A stretch of DNA of 64,000 nt, taken from positions 22,883,001 to 22,947,000 of the forward strand of contig JAUMIR010000003.1 of the NCBI GenBank assembly GCA_030847615.1, in the 5' to 3' direction. The DNA comes from Gambelia wislizenii. Its lineage: Eukaryota > Chordata > Lepidosauria > Squamata > Crotaphytidae. The notes beneath the pieces were generated by a model, which was not told where the DNA came from, ran no database searches, and saw only the letters and a program-made list of their open reading frames with translations. Shown in pieces: positions 45,942-57,849 of the stretch (the first letter of the stretch is position 1; every line of letters starts with the position of its first letter). A program made the position numbers and the translations under genes.

Positions 45942-46160
45942 ATGGCTCTTGGAGCTTGTTCAGCCGTGATGTTTGTGCGAGTACTAGACATGACAAAAAG
46001 CATTCAACTCTTGGCAAAAATGTTAGCTGCACATCGATCTTCCAGTAATGAAGGGCTGAGAACCATATTGGATTGCAATTCCCAGTGTGTCTCAGCTTTG
46101 GCTATGCTACTTCAGGCTATAGATAGTCCAGCAACAGCTGGAAAGCTGCATGATTCATAA
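45942..46160 (+). other. Unidentified 72-codon open frame
   Basis: I do not recognise this frame. It has an even, leucine- and alanine-rich protein-like composition ('SIQLLAKMLAAHRSSSNEGL') and ends at a TAA. It is preceded by a long A run (45838-45853) and followed by a Penelope-like tail. No splice sites or domain can be assigned. It could be part of a retrocopy or of a mobile element. I do not claim a gene. Confidence 0.2.
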
Positions 46161-46279
46161 CCCTGCTGAAATGCCTAGCAAAATATACCACATCGCCTGA
46201 CATCACTATATCAAGTGTTTCCTTGCCCACAGCTAGCCGCACAAGTTGAGAGAGTGAGGCAGCCTAACCATACTAGGAC

Positions 46280-46605
46280 ATAAATTAATTTGAAGTTGAG
46301 CTAAATAGACACTAATCCCTCTCCTATATCCTCTCACCCTAAGAACTGACAGCCAACAACTGAATACACAAATTTACATGTTAATCACCCTCGTATATCC
46401 TCCCACCCTAAGAAATGAATACACAAATTTACATGCTAATCCTCTTCAACAGGGACTCACAGTATATAAACTCCACACACCCACATGCCACCATTCTCTG
46501 GAGATGCCAGCCAGAGATGCAGGCAAAATGTCAGGAATAAACTCTTCTAGAACACAGCCTCACAACCTGGGGGGAAAAATCCCACAAAAAATGATAAATT
46601 AATTG
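46280..46605 (+). mobile_element. Penelope-like element tail
   Basis: 'cacaaatttacatg', 'ggactcacagtatataaact', 'gagatgccagccagagatgc' and 'gaataaactcttctagaaca' match the tails at 7505 (reverse) and 52144. An internal duplication of the 'ccctcgtatatcctcccacc' block is present. Confidence 0.65.
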
Positions 46606-46639
46606 TCTGAAGGTTATGAGGGAGGGAGGGAGCAAGAGC

Positions 46640-46790
46640 TTAGAAAAGTTAGTTTTGGATCACAACTCCTACTATCCCCCAGCCAGGATGGCCACTGGTC
46701 CTTAGCTACTGCCCTGCTTGCTGGGGCTGGCCATTTATGCCTTTGGGATTCTCTGAGTTGTGATTCAAAATAGTAATAGCAGGACATTAC
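46640..46790. repeat. Dispersed 'ttagaaaagttagttttgg' repeat
   Basis: 'aagagcttagaaaagttagt', 'caactcctactatcccccag' and 'gggattctctgagttgtgat' form an inverted pair of the family at 12590. Confidence 0.5.
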
Positions 46791-47644
46791 ACCTTTCAGT
46801 GGTGTGTGTTCTGTAATTTCTAGGGTGTTGTTGTTTTTTACCTTAAATTGCCTTTGACCAATTTAATTTCTCTTGTGTAGTATTTATGTGGACATCTAAT
46901 TGTTGCTAATGTATAAAACAACATGGGGGGAGAGCAGCATTTGTAATGAGAGCATGCATTAAGGCCAATATAAGTTTCATATTCACCTTTCAAGCCACTT
47001 AAAGCAAGAACCAATGTAAGCCTGGTGCGTCAAAGTGGTATCTGTTTCCTATGAATTCATCTTTTAGAAGTGATTTGTGTGACTGGGCTAAAGGTAACAT
47101 TAAAATAGAGAGCCCAGGAGGCAGCGACCCCTCATTTGATTAATATATATTACTGTGATGATCCAAAATAGGGAGATCTTCACCAGTTACAGGGGATTGT
47201 TAACAACTGAGCCCAGATGTAGAGGGAGTCCAAAATGATGGATGTATAATGTCTATAGTGACAATTAGGCACTCTTCCACACTTCTGGTCTCTCTCTATA
47301 TTTTGGGCATTCAACACACAAATGAGTTATCATCTATATTCCCTTGAGATTGTGAACCATCTCTACACTTTGGACAGTTTCACAGATCATATTAATCACT
47401 TGATTACTGCAATAACATCGAGTGAAAACTTGCATGTGTAAATTGACCTTCACAGCCAAATAGCATGGTTGGAAGTTTCGTTTTACCCTCACATGAATTG
47501 CTTTTCAAGTCAGTTTGCACATTAATCAGATCAGCAATGGTAGGTGAGATTCATGAATTACTGTATGTCAATCAACCTACTGGAAGGCTGGAGTGAGGGG
47601 CCGCATGAGAGAACATAATAGGCATGCATGTATATTATTATTAT
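46791..47644. other. No recognised feature
   Basis: AT-rich non-coding sequence. Confidence 0.45.
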
Positions 47645-47871
47645 GTGGTGTAGTGGTCTGAGTGTTGGACTCTGGAGACCAGGGTTCAAATCCCTGCTTG
47701 GCCATGGAAACCCACTAAGTTACCTTGAGCAAGTCATGCTCTCTCAGCCTCAGAGGAAGGCAAACCCCCTTTGAACAAATCTTGGCAAGAAAACCCCAAG
47801 ATAGGTTCACCTTAGGGTCACCATAAGTTGACTCAGAAACAACTTGAAGGCACATAGCAACAACAATATGT
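47645..47871 (+). mobile_element. tRNA-derived SINE, near full length
   Basis: An A-box-like 'gtggtctgagtgttgg' is followed by a B box 'ggttcaaatcc' at 47684. The body is 'cttggccatggaaacccact', 'ctctcagcctcagaggaagg' and 'caccataagttgactcagaa', with a 'caacaacaa' tail. These are internal RNA polymerase III promoter boxes. This kind of SINE is common in lizards, and other partial copies lie at 14692, 18520, 35965, 38440 and 55349. Confidence 0.85.
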
Positions 47872-48544
47872 TAAAAGGACGAGTGTATATGTTTCTGAAA
47901 TACTTTTTTTAATAGAGGAAAATATTTAATTCATGTTCTGCATTATAAATACACTAGTTATTACAAAGCAACAATATGAAAAAGCTAATCAGTTACTCTG
48001 CTATCAGTTATGATCAAATCACTGGAGATTAAAGAAACTGGAAATGTTAGGAAATCTTGGGTTATGACAAGAGATGTGAAGGCCTGGGGGGACTCCAAAA
48101 AATAAGAAAAAAAAAACATTTTTCCATTTTTTTTCTTGAAGCCTTTTTTGCTTTTTTTCTGAAAAATTGAAAAAAGAAGAAAATCTATTGTGAAATGTCC
48201 AGTTCATGCTGCTGCAAATCTGTTGGATCCAAGATTCAAAGGCAGAAATATAAGTGATGATAGCACTGCTACTGTGTTTGACTGGATTTAAAACAAGCAT
48301 CACATTTAGGATTTTATGTTGGGAAGGTACTTTCAAATGTTGTAGAACATAGAACATCTTCAGTATTTGGTCCAAGAATGCAGGCTGGGATTCTGCCAAA
48401 AATATCCCTCCTGGGACATGGTGGCAAGGTCTTTGCACATCACAGCCTCTGACTCGTCTTGCTTCTTGCCTTCGTCAGATTCCTCCATCTTCTGCAGCAT
48501 GTGAAAGAATCTGGTCTGTGTTTGGAAACACTCACACTAAATCC
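47872..48544. other. No recognised feature
   Basis: Poly-A/T tracts near 48105-48165. The 139-codon minus-strand frame 48019-48438 has no domain. Confidence 0.4.
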
Positions 48545-48795
48545 TCTGCCAAACACCTCTTACTGTCAGGAAGTTCTTAGGTGGAATCTCTTTTCCTGTA
48601 ATTTGAATCCATTGCTCCATGTCCTAGTGTCTGGAGCAGCAGAAAACAAGCTTACTCCATCCTCAGTATGGCATTCCTTCAAATATTTAAACATGGCTAT
48701 CATATCACCTCTTAACCTTCTCTTCTCCAGGCAAAACATACCAAGCTCCCTAAGTCGCTCCTCATGGCTTCCAGACCTCCCACCTCTGGACACAT
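48545..48795 (-). mobile_element. CR1 LINE ORF2 C-terminal fragment
   Basis: The minus strand encodes '[20 protein letters not shown]' and '[20 protein letters not shown]'. The start block 'tactgtcaggaagttct' is the complement of the CR1 tail. The 3' repeats are missing. Confidence 0.85.
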
Positions 48796-49066
48796 TCCAG
48801 ACATAACTGGTTCATGTTGTCTCATGATATATGAAGATAACCCTGTTTTATATGTGTATGTGAATGCCTATGCATAAAGGGACTTTTTGGAACATGGCCA
48901 ATACTATTCGTTGGTCAGAGCCCCTTAGAGAAGTTGTGTGTATTACATCTAGTATCAAAGTGAACATATTGATTTTTACTGCATGGTACAATCACTGAAG
49001 CAGAATTGCTGGGATGAAGAAAAATGTGGAAGCATTTCCATGTATGTGTCACTTGCTAGATCAGCA

Positions 49067-49067
<1 letters not shown>
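48796..49067. other. No recognised feature
   Basis: Short non-coding stretch. Confidence 0.4.

Positions 49068-49107
<40 letters not shown>
49068..49107. repeat. (GATA)n microsatellite
   Basis: About ten GATA units. Confidence 0.95.
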
Positions 49108-50920
49108 ATTCTCTTGGGTATATTGCCTCTCCCAGTGTGCTGATTGGCTGCTCAGGAAGCGCACTCAACCCACACCCCACCAATCACCACCCACATGCAA
49201 ATTCCCTCTCCACCTCACAATGCACTCCTGTCACTCAATCTGTGGCCCAGATTGGGATCCAGGCAGTCAACTGGTATTGGCAGCAGCAGCAGGGCAACAG
49301 AGCCAGTCACCCTCAGCAATTCCAGGAAAAGTGTGGAACACTGAGAAGGGGTAGGAGGAATTTAAATCCACCAGCCTACCTTACAGCGTTGTTGTGAGGT
49401 CTACCGGGCATTTTTTGGGAGTTTTTTAATGGCGTATGGTACGCCAAGTCCAGCTAGCTTCAGGTATAAACAATGCTTTCAGAGGGATGCTCACTAGTAT
49501 GTGCACCCCTGTCCATAATTTGAGGCAACCAGAGATAGGCAGAACTCAAAAGAGTTAATTTGGGAAATGAACTTCCCAGAATCCCCTAGCCAACACAGAC
49601 ATCTCTTCTGGCGGATGGATTCTGAATGATGTATTCCAAAAAAAGATAACCCTTCTAGCTCTGGCCATATGTAAATCTTTCTTTACCACATGTCTAGAGG
49701 TAAACCAGGGCAAATGCTTACCAGCTGCCTTTTGTAAGATGTTTATTTCATACCATGAATATGTGCCTACCTTGCACTCTCTGCATAGGTCAAGATCCAT
49801 ATTCAGTCCAACAAATAGTTGTATGTGTATGTCACTTAAATCTTCCAAGAAAAAAAAAAAAGAAGAGAGTCATAAATCAAGGAAAGATTCACTAGGAAAG
49901 AAAACCCAGACATTGTATCTTCCGTAACCCAATTATAACAAGCATCCAAGAATGTAAATCAGCACACAATAAATTCTGCAAAGGATATTACTCTTCGCAT
50001 GGATTTTCTTTTGAAGGGGAAGGGAGAATGGTAATTTTAATAAACAAAAGTGTGCTTTATACACAAAACTATTATAAGAAAGATTTATACTGTTACAGGT
50101 CACAATATACAGTGTAATGCATATATCTAGGCCAGTCTGTTGCCATGGTTTGTGATGGAAATGGTTTGTTGATCAATTTTGCATAAAAAATTGCAAAGCC
50201 TGCAGATAGGGGAATTATGATTGGAGGAGACCTTAATGTTCTACCAGCCCTGCTCATGGATAGATTCTTCATCAGAAATAGAGATTAAAGTTTAAGCCAA
50301 GGATCAAAACAACCTGTACTTTATCTCATGAGTCAGGATTTCTCTCTTTACATCTCTGTGACATATGCAGCAGGATTGATGGCATCCTAAATTCATTGTT
50401 TACAGGACTAATAAATCCAGATGTTCCAGCCTCATCCAAAGCAACACATTCTGTGATGATTCATAATGTTCTAAATTAAAACAGAGTGGGCATAATGCAG
50501 CCAAAGATCAGCATATTTGTCCCACTGTGCCCATAAATGAGTTAAACCTCTGCATACCCCCCCCCTCTCTCACTGAAATGAATTGTTATTAAAAGTGCTG
50601 TGCAGCCAAAGGTTTTGCATGTTTATTCAGAAGTAAATCTCATTGGGTTCAGTGGAATTTATGCCCAGGTAGATATTACATTATTATATCCTAATTTTGG
50701 CCCGTTGTCTTCGATTATTCCTGAGGCAGAAATAGCCTTTGATAAGGTAGAATTTCCAAAGAGCGCCTGAGTAAACTGCTGAGTTTTATGGATATATCTC
50801 TAGCTCATTCAAGACAGGGTTGTAAGTACAAGCCTTTGTAAGTGCAGTGCATTATTCTGCGTTAGCAAAAGTGCAGCAATTTGATGAAAACAAGAGGAAT
50901 GTTTTTTTTAAAAAACTTGG
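49108..50920. other. No clear feature
   Basis: Poly-A at 49849. 'atgaacttcccagaatcccc' near 49565 is a fragment of the 12590 family. The rest was not identified. Confidence 0.4.
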
Positions 50921-51005
50921 AAATTATTATGTGCTTCTTTTTACTTAAATGGAAAAGAAATATAAATTATTATGTTTCTTTTTACCTAAATGGAAAAGAA
51001 ATATA
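50921..51005. repeat. Tandem duplication of about 42 bp
   Basis: 'ttctttttacttaaatggaa' (first copy, 50921-50964) and 'ttctttttacctaaatggaa' (second, 50965-51005) are adjacent near-identical copies. Confidence 0.85.
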
Positions 51006-51236
51006 ATTTACCAAGCAGCTTAAGGCTCAGCCATAGTAGTTAGAAGGTCACTATATTTATTCTACTACTATATGTTCTGTCTCCCAGAAGCCAGGACTCG
51101 AAGAATCTCTCATTTTCAAGTGAAACAAATTAGTGCTTGGTTGTTGAAGCCTCTTTTCTGAAGCTCTTTTAAGCTTCTACCATAATGCTGATTTCTAATA
51201 AAAAAATCTCAGGGCTAGATTGATAGCTATTTTAGG

Positions 51237-51560
51237 GCCTTATTGCACTACACAGTTATAGCACTATTATTCCACTTTAACTGCCTCCTGTGGAATCCTG
51301 GGATTTGTAGTTTAGGGAGGGGCATTTAGTATTCTCAGCCAGATAACTCTTAGGACATTTTCAGATGCTTCTTGCCATGCAAGCAGCCTCCGGAGCAGTA
51401 ATGAGGCTGCTGCGTGGCAAGGGATCCATTTTGGACGACGCCATTTCTCTCTCAGCATCGTCCATGACTGTTGCGGCTAGCATTGAAGGTGGCCGCACTA
51501 TTTTTTACTCATGGACAACTTCCATGATAATAGTGCTATAACAGTGTAATATGATAAGGT
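51237..51560. mobile_element. Palindromic MITE with nested, broken hairpin MITE
   Basis: The left arm has 'gcactacacagttatagcac' and 'gaatcctgggatttgtagtt'. The right end is 'atagtgctataacagtgtaa'. From 51353 a second element begins (GGACATTTTCAGATG), with 'ggatccattttggacgacgc' matching 19129-19479. Its right arm, and part of the host's right arm, are deleted. Confidence 0.65.
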
Positions 51561-51821
51561 GTAGTAACCAATTTTGCCTGGAAAAGGATGCTGTAACTGA
51601 AGGAGGAAGTGGAGGAAGATGAAAACTGAGGGAAAATATTATGGCTGAATCTAAAAACTAAGGAAATATTATGGCTATATTCCCTCAAGCTACTAGATAA
51701 CACTACCCAATTTGAACTGTTATCATTTTTTTTATCTAGTACATCACCTAAAATCAAGCTTCCTTTTCTTGATATAAAAACTGCTCACTTTCTCCAGATT
51801 TTTGCTTTCTAGAATGTAATT

Positions 51822-52143
51822 CTTCACTAATTTTCTTTTCAAAGGAAGCAGTCAGGTTTTTCAATTTTTTTCCCACTCAAAAAACATCTTAGAAAACCAC
51901 ACCTTTTTTGAACTCAACATATTTGCAATTTGGGACTACGCAAAACTCACGTGGTTGTTTTGCACAGAAAATAGCATGTTGTTTTCTATGCAAATCAACC
52001 ATGTGCAAATTTTACGCAGAATAAGCTCACAATTATAGCATTGTCTGCACAGGAAACAGCCTTTTCTTTACAGATGTTCTACACAGAAAATACAGTTTCC
52101 TTTGCAGAGAATGTTTGTTTTCTGCAGAAAACAAACATGTGCA
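51822..52143. repeat. Dispersed 'tttgcacagaaa' repeat, left part
   Basis: 'gttgttttgcacagaaaata' and 'gtgcaaattttacgcagaat' recur in the family at 28060 and 39660. It is interrupted at 52144 by a Penelope-like insertion and resumes at 52421. Confidence 0.5.
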
Positions 52144-52409
52144 GTGTGAAGTCGAAAGCTTTCACAGCCAGCATCCATAGTTTTTCCTTGGTTTTTCCCC
52201 AGGCTGTGAGGCCATGTTCTGGAAGAGTTTATTTCTTCTAGCCATTCAAATACACAAATTTACATATCCTCTCCGACAGGGGTTCACAGTATATAAACCC
52301 CACACACACCCCTACCCAACTATTCTCTGAAGATGCCAGCCACAGATGCAGACAAAACGTCAGAAAGAAACTATTCCAGAACACGGCCTCAAAAAAACAT
52401 GGAAAATCT
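52144..52409. mobile_element. Penelope-like inverted-tail insertion, 11-bp TSD
   Basis: Two Penelope-like tails face each other: minus-strand at 52144-52240 ('gaggccatgttctggaagag') and plus-strand at 52255-52409 ('gaaactattccagaacacgg'). AAACATGTGCA flanks the pair at 52133-52143 and 52410-52420. No coding sequence remains between them. Confidence 0.75.
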
Positions 52410-52420
52410 AAACATGTGCA

Positions 52421-52545
52421 AATTTTGCACAGAATAAGTTCTGAACTGTGGAGATTCTCATCAGTCCGGAATTCTTCTTGTCAGAGTTTCTCAACACTTA
52501 AACAACATGTTTTTCAACCATTTTCCAAATATTTAAAAGTATTAT
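52421..52545. repeat. Dispersed 'tttgcacag' repeat, right part
   Basis: 'gaactgtggagattctcatc' and 'ttcttcttgtcagagtttct' match 39850-39910. Confidence 0.5.
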
Positions 52546-53619
52546 TTTTATCCCTACTGCCAATCAAGAAATCTGTGACTGTTAGCCTAAAAATGGAGAT
52601 GCATGTAAAAGCCAGATTGTATGTTTTCAGACAACCATTCTGTTTTCAGACAACTAGCAGACTAGGGTGAATCCAAGGGGTAGCCTGACACTTGCATAGC
52701 AGTTGTACAGTTTAATCTATTCTTTAATCTCCCCTTTCATTCCTTTTAAGACTAAGAAAAAACACTGCCTACTACAAGGCTCTAGCATTCTTTTTTTTTT
52801 TTTTACTTTCCTTCCTATATCTCACTTCTGCTTTGTTGAGTAGAACTAACCAAAATGTCACAAGATGGCTTTTGAGTTCTCAGGAACTCAGAAGCCATTT
52901 TGTGATATTTCGGTTAGTTCTAATAAAGGCATTCCCTGTCCCTCGATTGTAGATGTTCTTTTTGATGGACTAACATTGCTTTTTCTGCTTTCAATTTGTC
53001 TTTATCTGTCAGTCTGTCGGTCTATCCATCGTCTCCATTTTTACCACAAGAGCCACAAAGCAGTTTGCAAGGATGATAAAAAAAAATACAAGTGGGAGCT
53101 GCAACAATATGAGTCAGTTTGGAGTTGCTCCTTGTCAATATACTCCATTTCTCATTGCCCCTCTCATCTGATTTTTCAGTCCCATTCCCTGCAATGGAAC
53201 AGCCTACACTCAATAGCCACTGGGCACATTCAATCCTTATTTTTTTGGTTTCTCCCCACTTCCAGCTTCTTTCTTTCCTAAAATTTTTCTCTCAGATATT
53301 GTTGTGTTACTTGAAGCCTTGAAGTCCACTTACATTTTTATAACCTTTTGCAAGCTGCTTTGTGTCTGTTTTGATAAACTGTGGGAGGACAGAGGGATAG
53401 AGACAAACAAAAGGGAAGAAATAGTGCTAGCCAATCAGAAATAAAACTTACAGACCAAAATCAGGCTATGTTTTAATTAGAAGTCCACATCTACATTGCT
53501 CCCTTCTTGTGTTTCAGTAGTGCTGTTTGGTTTTTTTTCAAAAGCAAGTGCACTCACCTCAGAACATCCAGTATAGAGGTAAAAGGAGGTAAAAGGAAAC
53601 AGAAAAATATCATATATAG
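52546..53619. other. No recognised feature
   Basis: Poly-T at 52790. The 138-codon open frame at 52865-53281 has no recognisable domain. Confidence 0.4.
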
Positions 53620-53987
53620 CAGTGGTTCTTAACTTGTGGTCCGTGGATCCCCAGGGTGCTGTGATATCCTCACAGGGGGTCCAATAAGGATTGAAGGCTG
53701 CACAGCCCACGTGACAGGAGCCAAGGCAAACATTGGCCAGTTTGGCCTGTGCATTGCTGTTCAATCCTCTCCAGCCACAAACTTGCAGGAGGAAACAGGA
53801 GAAAAGTCTTCCTTCCCTCTCCAGTGCCACTGAGGGTGTAACTGTATTATTATTATTATTATTATTATTATCAGGCATTATTGTTGTTATTGTTAGGGTT
53901 TAAAATCCTGAGTTAAGTCTTGGGGGTTCATGGCAACAAAAGATATTTAAAGGGGGTCCCTGTTAAAGAAAAGGTTAAGAGCCACTG
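53620..53987. mobile_element. hAT (Charlie-like) MITE
   Basis: The ends are CAGTGGTTCTTAACTTGTGG and the complement of CAGTGGCTCTTAACCTTTTC. The flanks are ATATATAG and ATATACCG, a partly conserved 8-bp duplication. An (ATT)n run lies at 53846-53870. Confidence 0.75.
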
Positions 53988-54167
53988 ATATACCGCATCA
54001 TAAAATTGGTACAAGAGGAAGCTCCCCACCACCACCACCTAAATTGAATAATAGCTTGAGAGTGAGAAGCATTCTTCTTTGCAAATGTGGCATTAGAGAT
54101 AGTTAAAAGCCCTTCTAATCGGTCTCCAACCCACCACATGGCTTCTATTTCCACTTCAAAAACTAGG

Positions 54168-54386
54168 GTCTCTCACACTACACAATTACAGCACTTGGAT
54201 TTCTCTTTAGTTGCCATGGCTGCAACTGATGGGATTTGGGGGTTTTCAGTCTAGTGGAGCACTGAAGTGCTCTTGCGGAGAATTCTATATGCCTCCCCAA
54301 ACTACAGATCTCAGCATTCAGCAGGATGGAACTTGGGCAGTTAAAGTAGTATCAAAGTGCTATAATTGTGTCGTGTGAAAGAAACC
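54168..54386. mobile_element. Palindromic MITE (CTACAAATCCCAG family)
   Basis: The ends are 'ctcacactacacaattacag' and 'ctataattgtgtcgtgtgaa'. The arms carry 'gccatggctgcaactgatgg' and a diverged complement. The element is old. Confidence 0.75.
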
Positions 54387-55348
54387 TAGATGAGTTAATT
54401 TCAATCACACAGAACTTGAGCAAAACTTTTTGTACACACAGTCACTGATCTCTCTCTCTCTTTTTTTTTTTTCCCCTAATGGAAATTAAACTGCATAGAA
54501 CTGAATCCAAAGAGGGCTTTGGGGATAATTGCCTGTGCCTGGAGAATGGTAATAAATGGGTCATAAAAAGTGGCAGCTGGTGGCTTCCATGGGAGTGCAA
54601 TGCTAAATCCATCCCAAGCCTTAGTCTGAACTTTATAGGAGCTATCCAAACTGTTGAACCCTATCCCCAAAATAGGCTAGCTCCTTTAATATTTGGACTA
54701 AAGCCCAGAGTGAATTAACCACCCATTCACATGGAAGCCGTCAGCTACCCCAGTCAGATATCAAAATTATGGTATTACCACAGCATCTGTCAGTAGGGTA
54801 TTGCTCCAACTGAAGCCAAAGGTAATACATGCACCCATTGATTCTGACAGCTCGGTGAAAAAGTGAGTCAGCTTACACTTCTAGAGTGTGGGCAGGGATG
54901 ATTCCCAGAAAAAAAATGTAGAAGGCAGGGGTTTTGCTTTGAATTTTTTGCCCAGAGGGAGGAGTAGCAACCAAAGAAGGAGTACAAACAGGTTTCACAA
55001 AAAATAATGATAGTTCTCTTCAAAATGACAACAGTTATAAAGACATTAGCAAGGTTTCAGTAACTGAGAAATTGGTTCTGATGGGAAATCGGTCAGCTGC
55101 ATACTAGGGGGGGAAGGCAAGATCTGTCTGCACATACTGGGGAGTGATTCAGGATGTTGAACTGGATGCTCAAAAACAAGGCTCCTTTTCTTTTTTGCAA
55201 GATGGGCAGAAAAACAATCTCCTTGTTTCCTTCCATAGTTAATGAAGGCAGAACTGGTAGACAGATTTATCTGTTTTCAATTCAGAAAATCTCTGCCTCT
55301 CACATGCACTTGGAATACTGTAAGCAAAATACATTCTGCATCTAAATG
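54387..55348. other. No recognised feature
   Basis: Non-coding sequence with short CT and poly-T runs at 54450-54475. Confidence 0.45.
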
Positions 55349-55475
55349 TGTGTGTATATGCCTTCAAGTCACCTGTCAACTTATGGTGACACCATGAATT
55401 TCATAGGGTTTTCTTAGTCGTGGACTACTCAGATGTGGTTTTGCCTGTTCCTTCCTCTGAAATATAGCCTATAGC
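55349..55475 (-). mobile_element. tRNA-derived SINE, 3' part
   Basis: 'tgccttcaagtcacctgtca' and 'acttatggtgacaccatgaa' are the complement of the tail of the SINE at 47645. Confidence 0.75.
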
Positions 55476-55969
55476 ACATCTAAATAAGCCCCCCCCCCAA
55501 ATAGTTGTTGGAGATATCTCCAAATCAAATGGATTTCTCCTCAAGTTAAAGACTGCATTCATCCCTACTTGGGCATAAATAACTGAGCAGCGAGACACTG
55601 GTGTTAGTCAGTCAGTCAAAAAGTTTTATGCCACTCTATCAGCAAGTGCCCTTGGGGGTAAAACCACCAATAAAAAGGAAAGTGAAGGAGGAATCTAGTG
55701 TCACTTTTAAGAATGATTTATTTTAGCATTTTATTTCAATCCATCTCTTCAAATGTATTGATGGAATACAATGTCTAAGCCATTGGTATTTACACCTGCT
55801 ACATTGTTGTGGGGGATAGGATCAGAATGTAATGGAATACAGACTGATGCAAATTGTGATACTAGCCATTAAGCTGTGAAGGGCTGTATAAGATGATACA
55901 GGTCTGTCAGGTATCTGGCTGGTTGGTCTGACAGTGGCAAAGCAATAGATTCTGCTTACCTGAATGTTA
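55476..55969. other. No recognised feature
   Basis: Non-coding sequence. Confidence 0.45.
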
Positions 55970-56543
55970 GGACTTTATCAGACCACCACCTGTTAATGTT
56001 CTTCTTCTAGCATATTTTTAAATGTTTTTATGCTGGCAAAAGACCCCCCCCTACTAGACCTACCTTTGCCAGTGTCAATAAGGCTTCCCCCAGCAGTAAC
56101 AGAGCACAAGCAGAGCTCCATTTACTGCCAGGTTCAAAATCTTTCCAATTCACGTGAGAAGACACTAGCACAGCAAATTCAAAAATAAAAGTTAGATAAA
56201 GACATTAAAAGGTACAGCAAAGCCCAAAAACATACTTTAAAAGTCCCAAGTGCAGGGGGGATCATAAAAAAGCTTCCCATAGCTGGCTATTGCAATCTCA
56301 CCCAGAAGTGTTTGCCCACTGACACTGCATTCACGCGAGTACAATGGTGTGAGGATTCAAATGCTGGCAATGCCAGCAAAAAAGCACCATGGGAGATCAA
56401 TTTGATGACTTGGGCCATCAATAAAAACAAACGGGTTTTAGACTTTACATGATCACAAAATGAAAACATCATCTGGTATGCACGCCCTTTCACAATAATT
56501 AGGCATCCTTATGACGCCATATTTGCCCCATCTGAGAAAGTCC
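55970..56543 (+). mobile_element. Harbinger-like MITE, TSD TTA
   Basis: The termini are GGACTTTATCAGACC and the complement of GGACTTTCTCAGATG, with TTA at 55967-55969 and 56544-56546. Interior blocks match 29439 and 40620. Confidence 0.85.
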
Positions 56544-56999
56544 TTAGTTTTGCTGAAATAAGAGGCTATTGTGAGGACAATTCTTTTGTTGAGAATTCTA
56601 AAGTTTCAGCAAAAGAATTTTCCTCAGAAATTTCCTCTTACTTTTATGGATATATCAGTTCAATGTGGCACAATTGGATTTTTTTTTTTTATGGAATGCC
56701 CCTGCCCATGGGCATCCACTGCCCATGAATGCACATCTACATTGTTCACATTTGTGCATGGGTGAACATGTCTATTGCATGCCACTGCACAAGACACACA
56801 TAGCACATTGTGCATGGAGAAGTGATTGCACTTTGGGATGCACTTTCAGTTGCAGAACATCACATTTCACTAATGAGGCAGCATTGCACAACTGCAATGT
56901 AGCTCCATAACTGTAAAATTATACTCTTTCTCCTCAATAGGATCTGAGACAATAATTGGCTGCCATTTCTGTTTGTCTGCAGAGGAATATGGGTAAAAA

Positions 57000-57797
57000 T
57001 CAAGGGGGAGAGAAACAGCAGGGATGTCATTGTGGAGGTCTACTACAGACCTCCATGCCAAACTAAGGACTTGGATGATGCCTTCCTAGAAGACATAACC
57101 GCACATTCAGACAGGAGAGATTTAGTAATAATGGGGATTTTAACTATCCTGATATTTGTTGCAAGTCCAGCTCTGCCAAAAATTTAAGGTCCAACAAATT
57201 CCACAGTTGCCTTGCAGACAATTTCATAGTCCAGAAGATGGAAGAGGCAACAAGGGGGTCAGCTATTTTAGATCTGATCCAACCAATAGAGATGATCTGG
57301 TTAATGGTGTGGAAGTGGCAGGATCCTTAATGGGGAGTGACCATGTTCTGCTGGAGTGTGTTATACAGAGGAAAGGAGAGGCCAAGCATACTCAGACATG
57401 CCTTCTAAACTTTAAGAAATCTGATTTCAGAAAACTTAGAGAATTACTGGGGGCGATCCCATGGTCAGGACTACTAAAAGAGAAGGGAGTACATGATGGA
57501 TGGGAGTTTCTAAAAAGTGAGATATTGAAGGCACAACTTCAAACAGTTACAATGAGGAGGAAAAATAGCAAGTGTCTAAAGAAACCAGTATGGGTGTCTA
57601 AAGAACTTTTAACTGAGCTAAGACTTAAAAGGAACATGTACAAGAAATGGAAAAAGGGAGAAATTACCAAAGAAGAATTCAAACAAATAGCCAGCTTGTG
57701 TAGGGGGGGAATCAGAAAAGCAAAAGCACAGGTGGAGATCAGGCTTGCTAGAGAGGTTAAAAACAATAAAAAGGGTTTTTTTAATATATGTCCATAG
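57000..57797 (+). pseudogene. CR1 ORF2 endonuclease and linker
   Basis: Frames read 'DVIVEVYYRPPCQTKDLDDA' and then 'RRDLVIMGDFNYPDICCKSS', the APE endonuclease core (57020-57170). After a frameshift come 'GSDHVLLECVIQRKGEAKHT' and 'KPVWVSKELLTELRLKRNMY'. ORF2 endonuclease would nick target DNA. Frame breaks near 57125-57160, 57230 and 57290 inactivate it. Confidence 0.8.
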
Positions 57798-57849
57798 CAA
57801 AAGAAAGAACAAGGAAGTGGTATGACCACTGTGGGGAGAATGTGGTGAA

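Noticed and set aside
47645..47720. A tRNA gene from the A and B boxes
   Set aside because: Continues into a SINE body with a CAA-rich tail; there is no cloverleaf with a proper 3' half.
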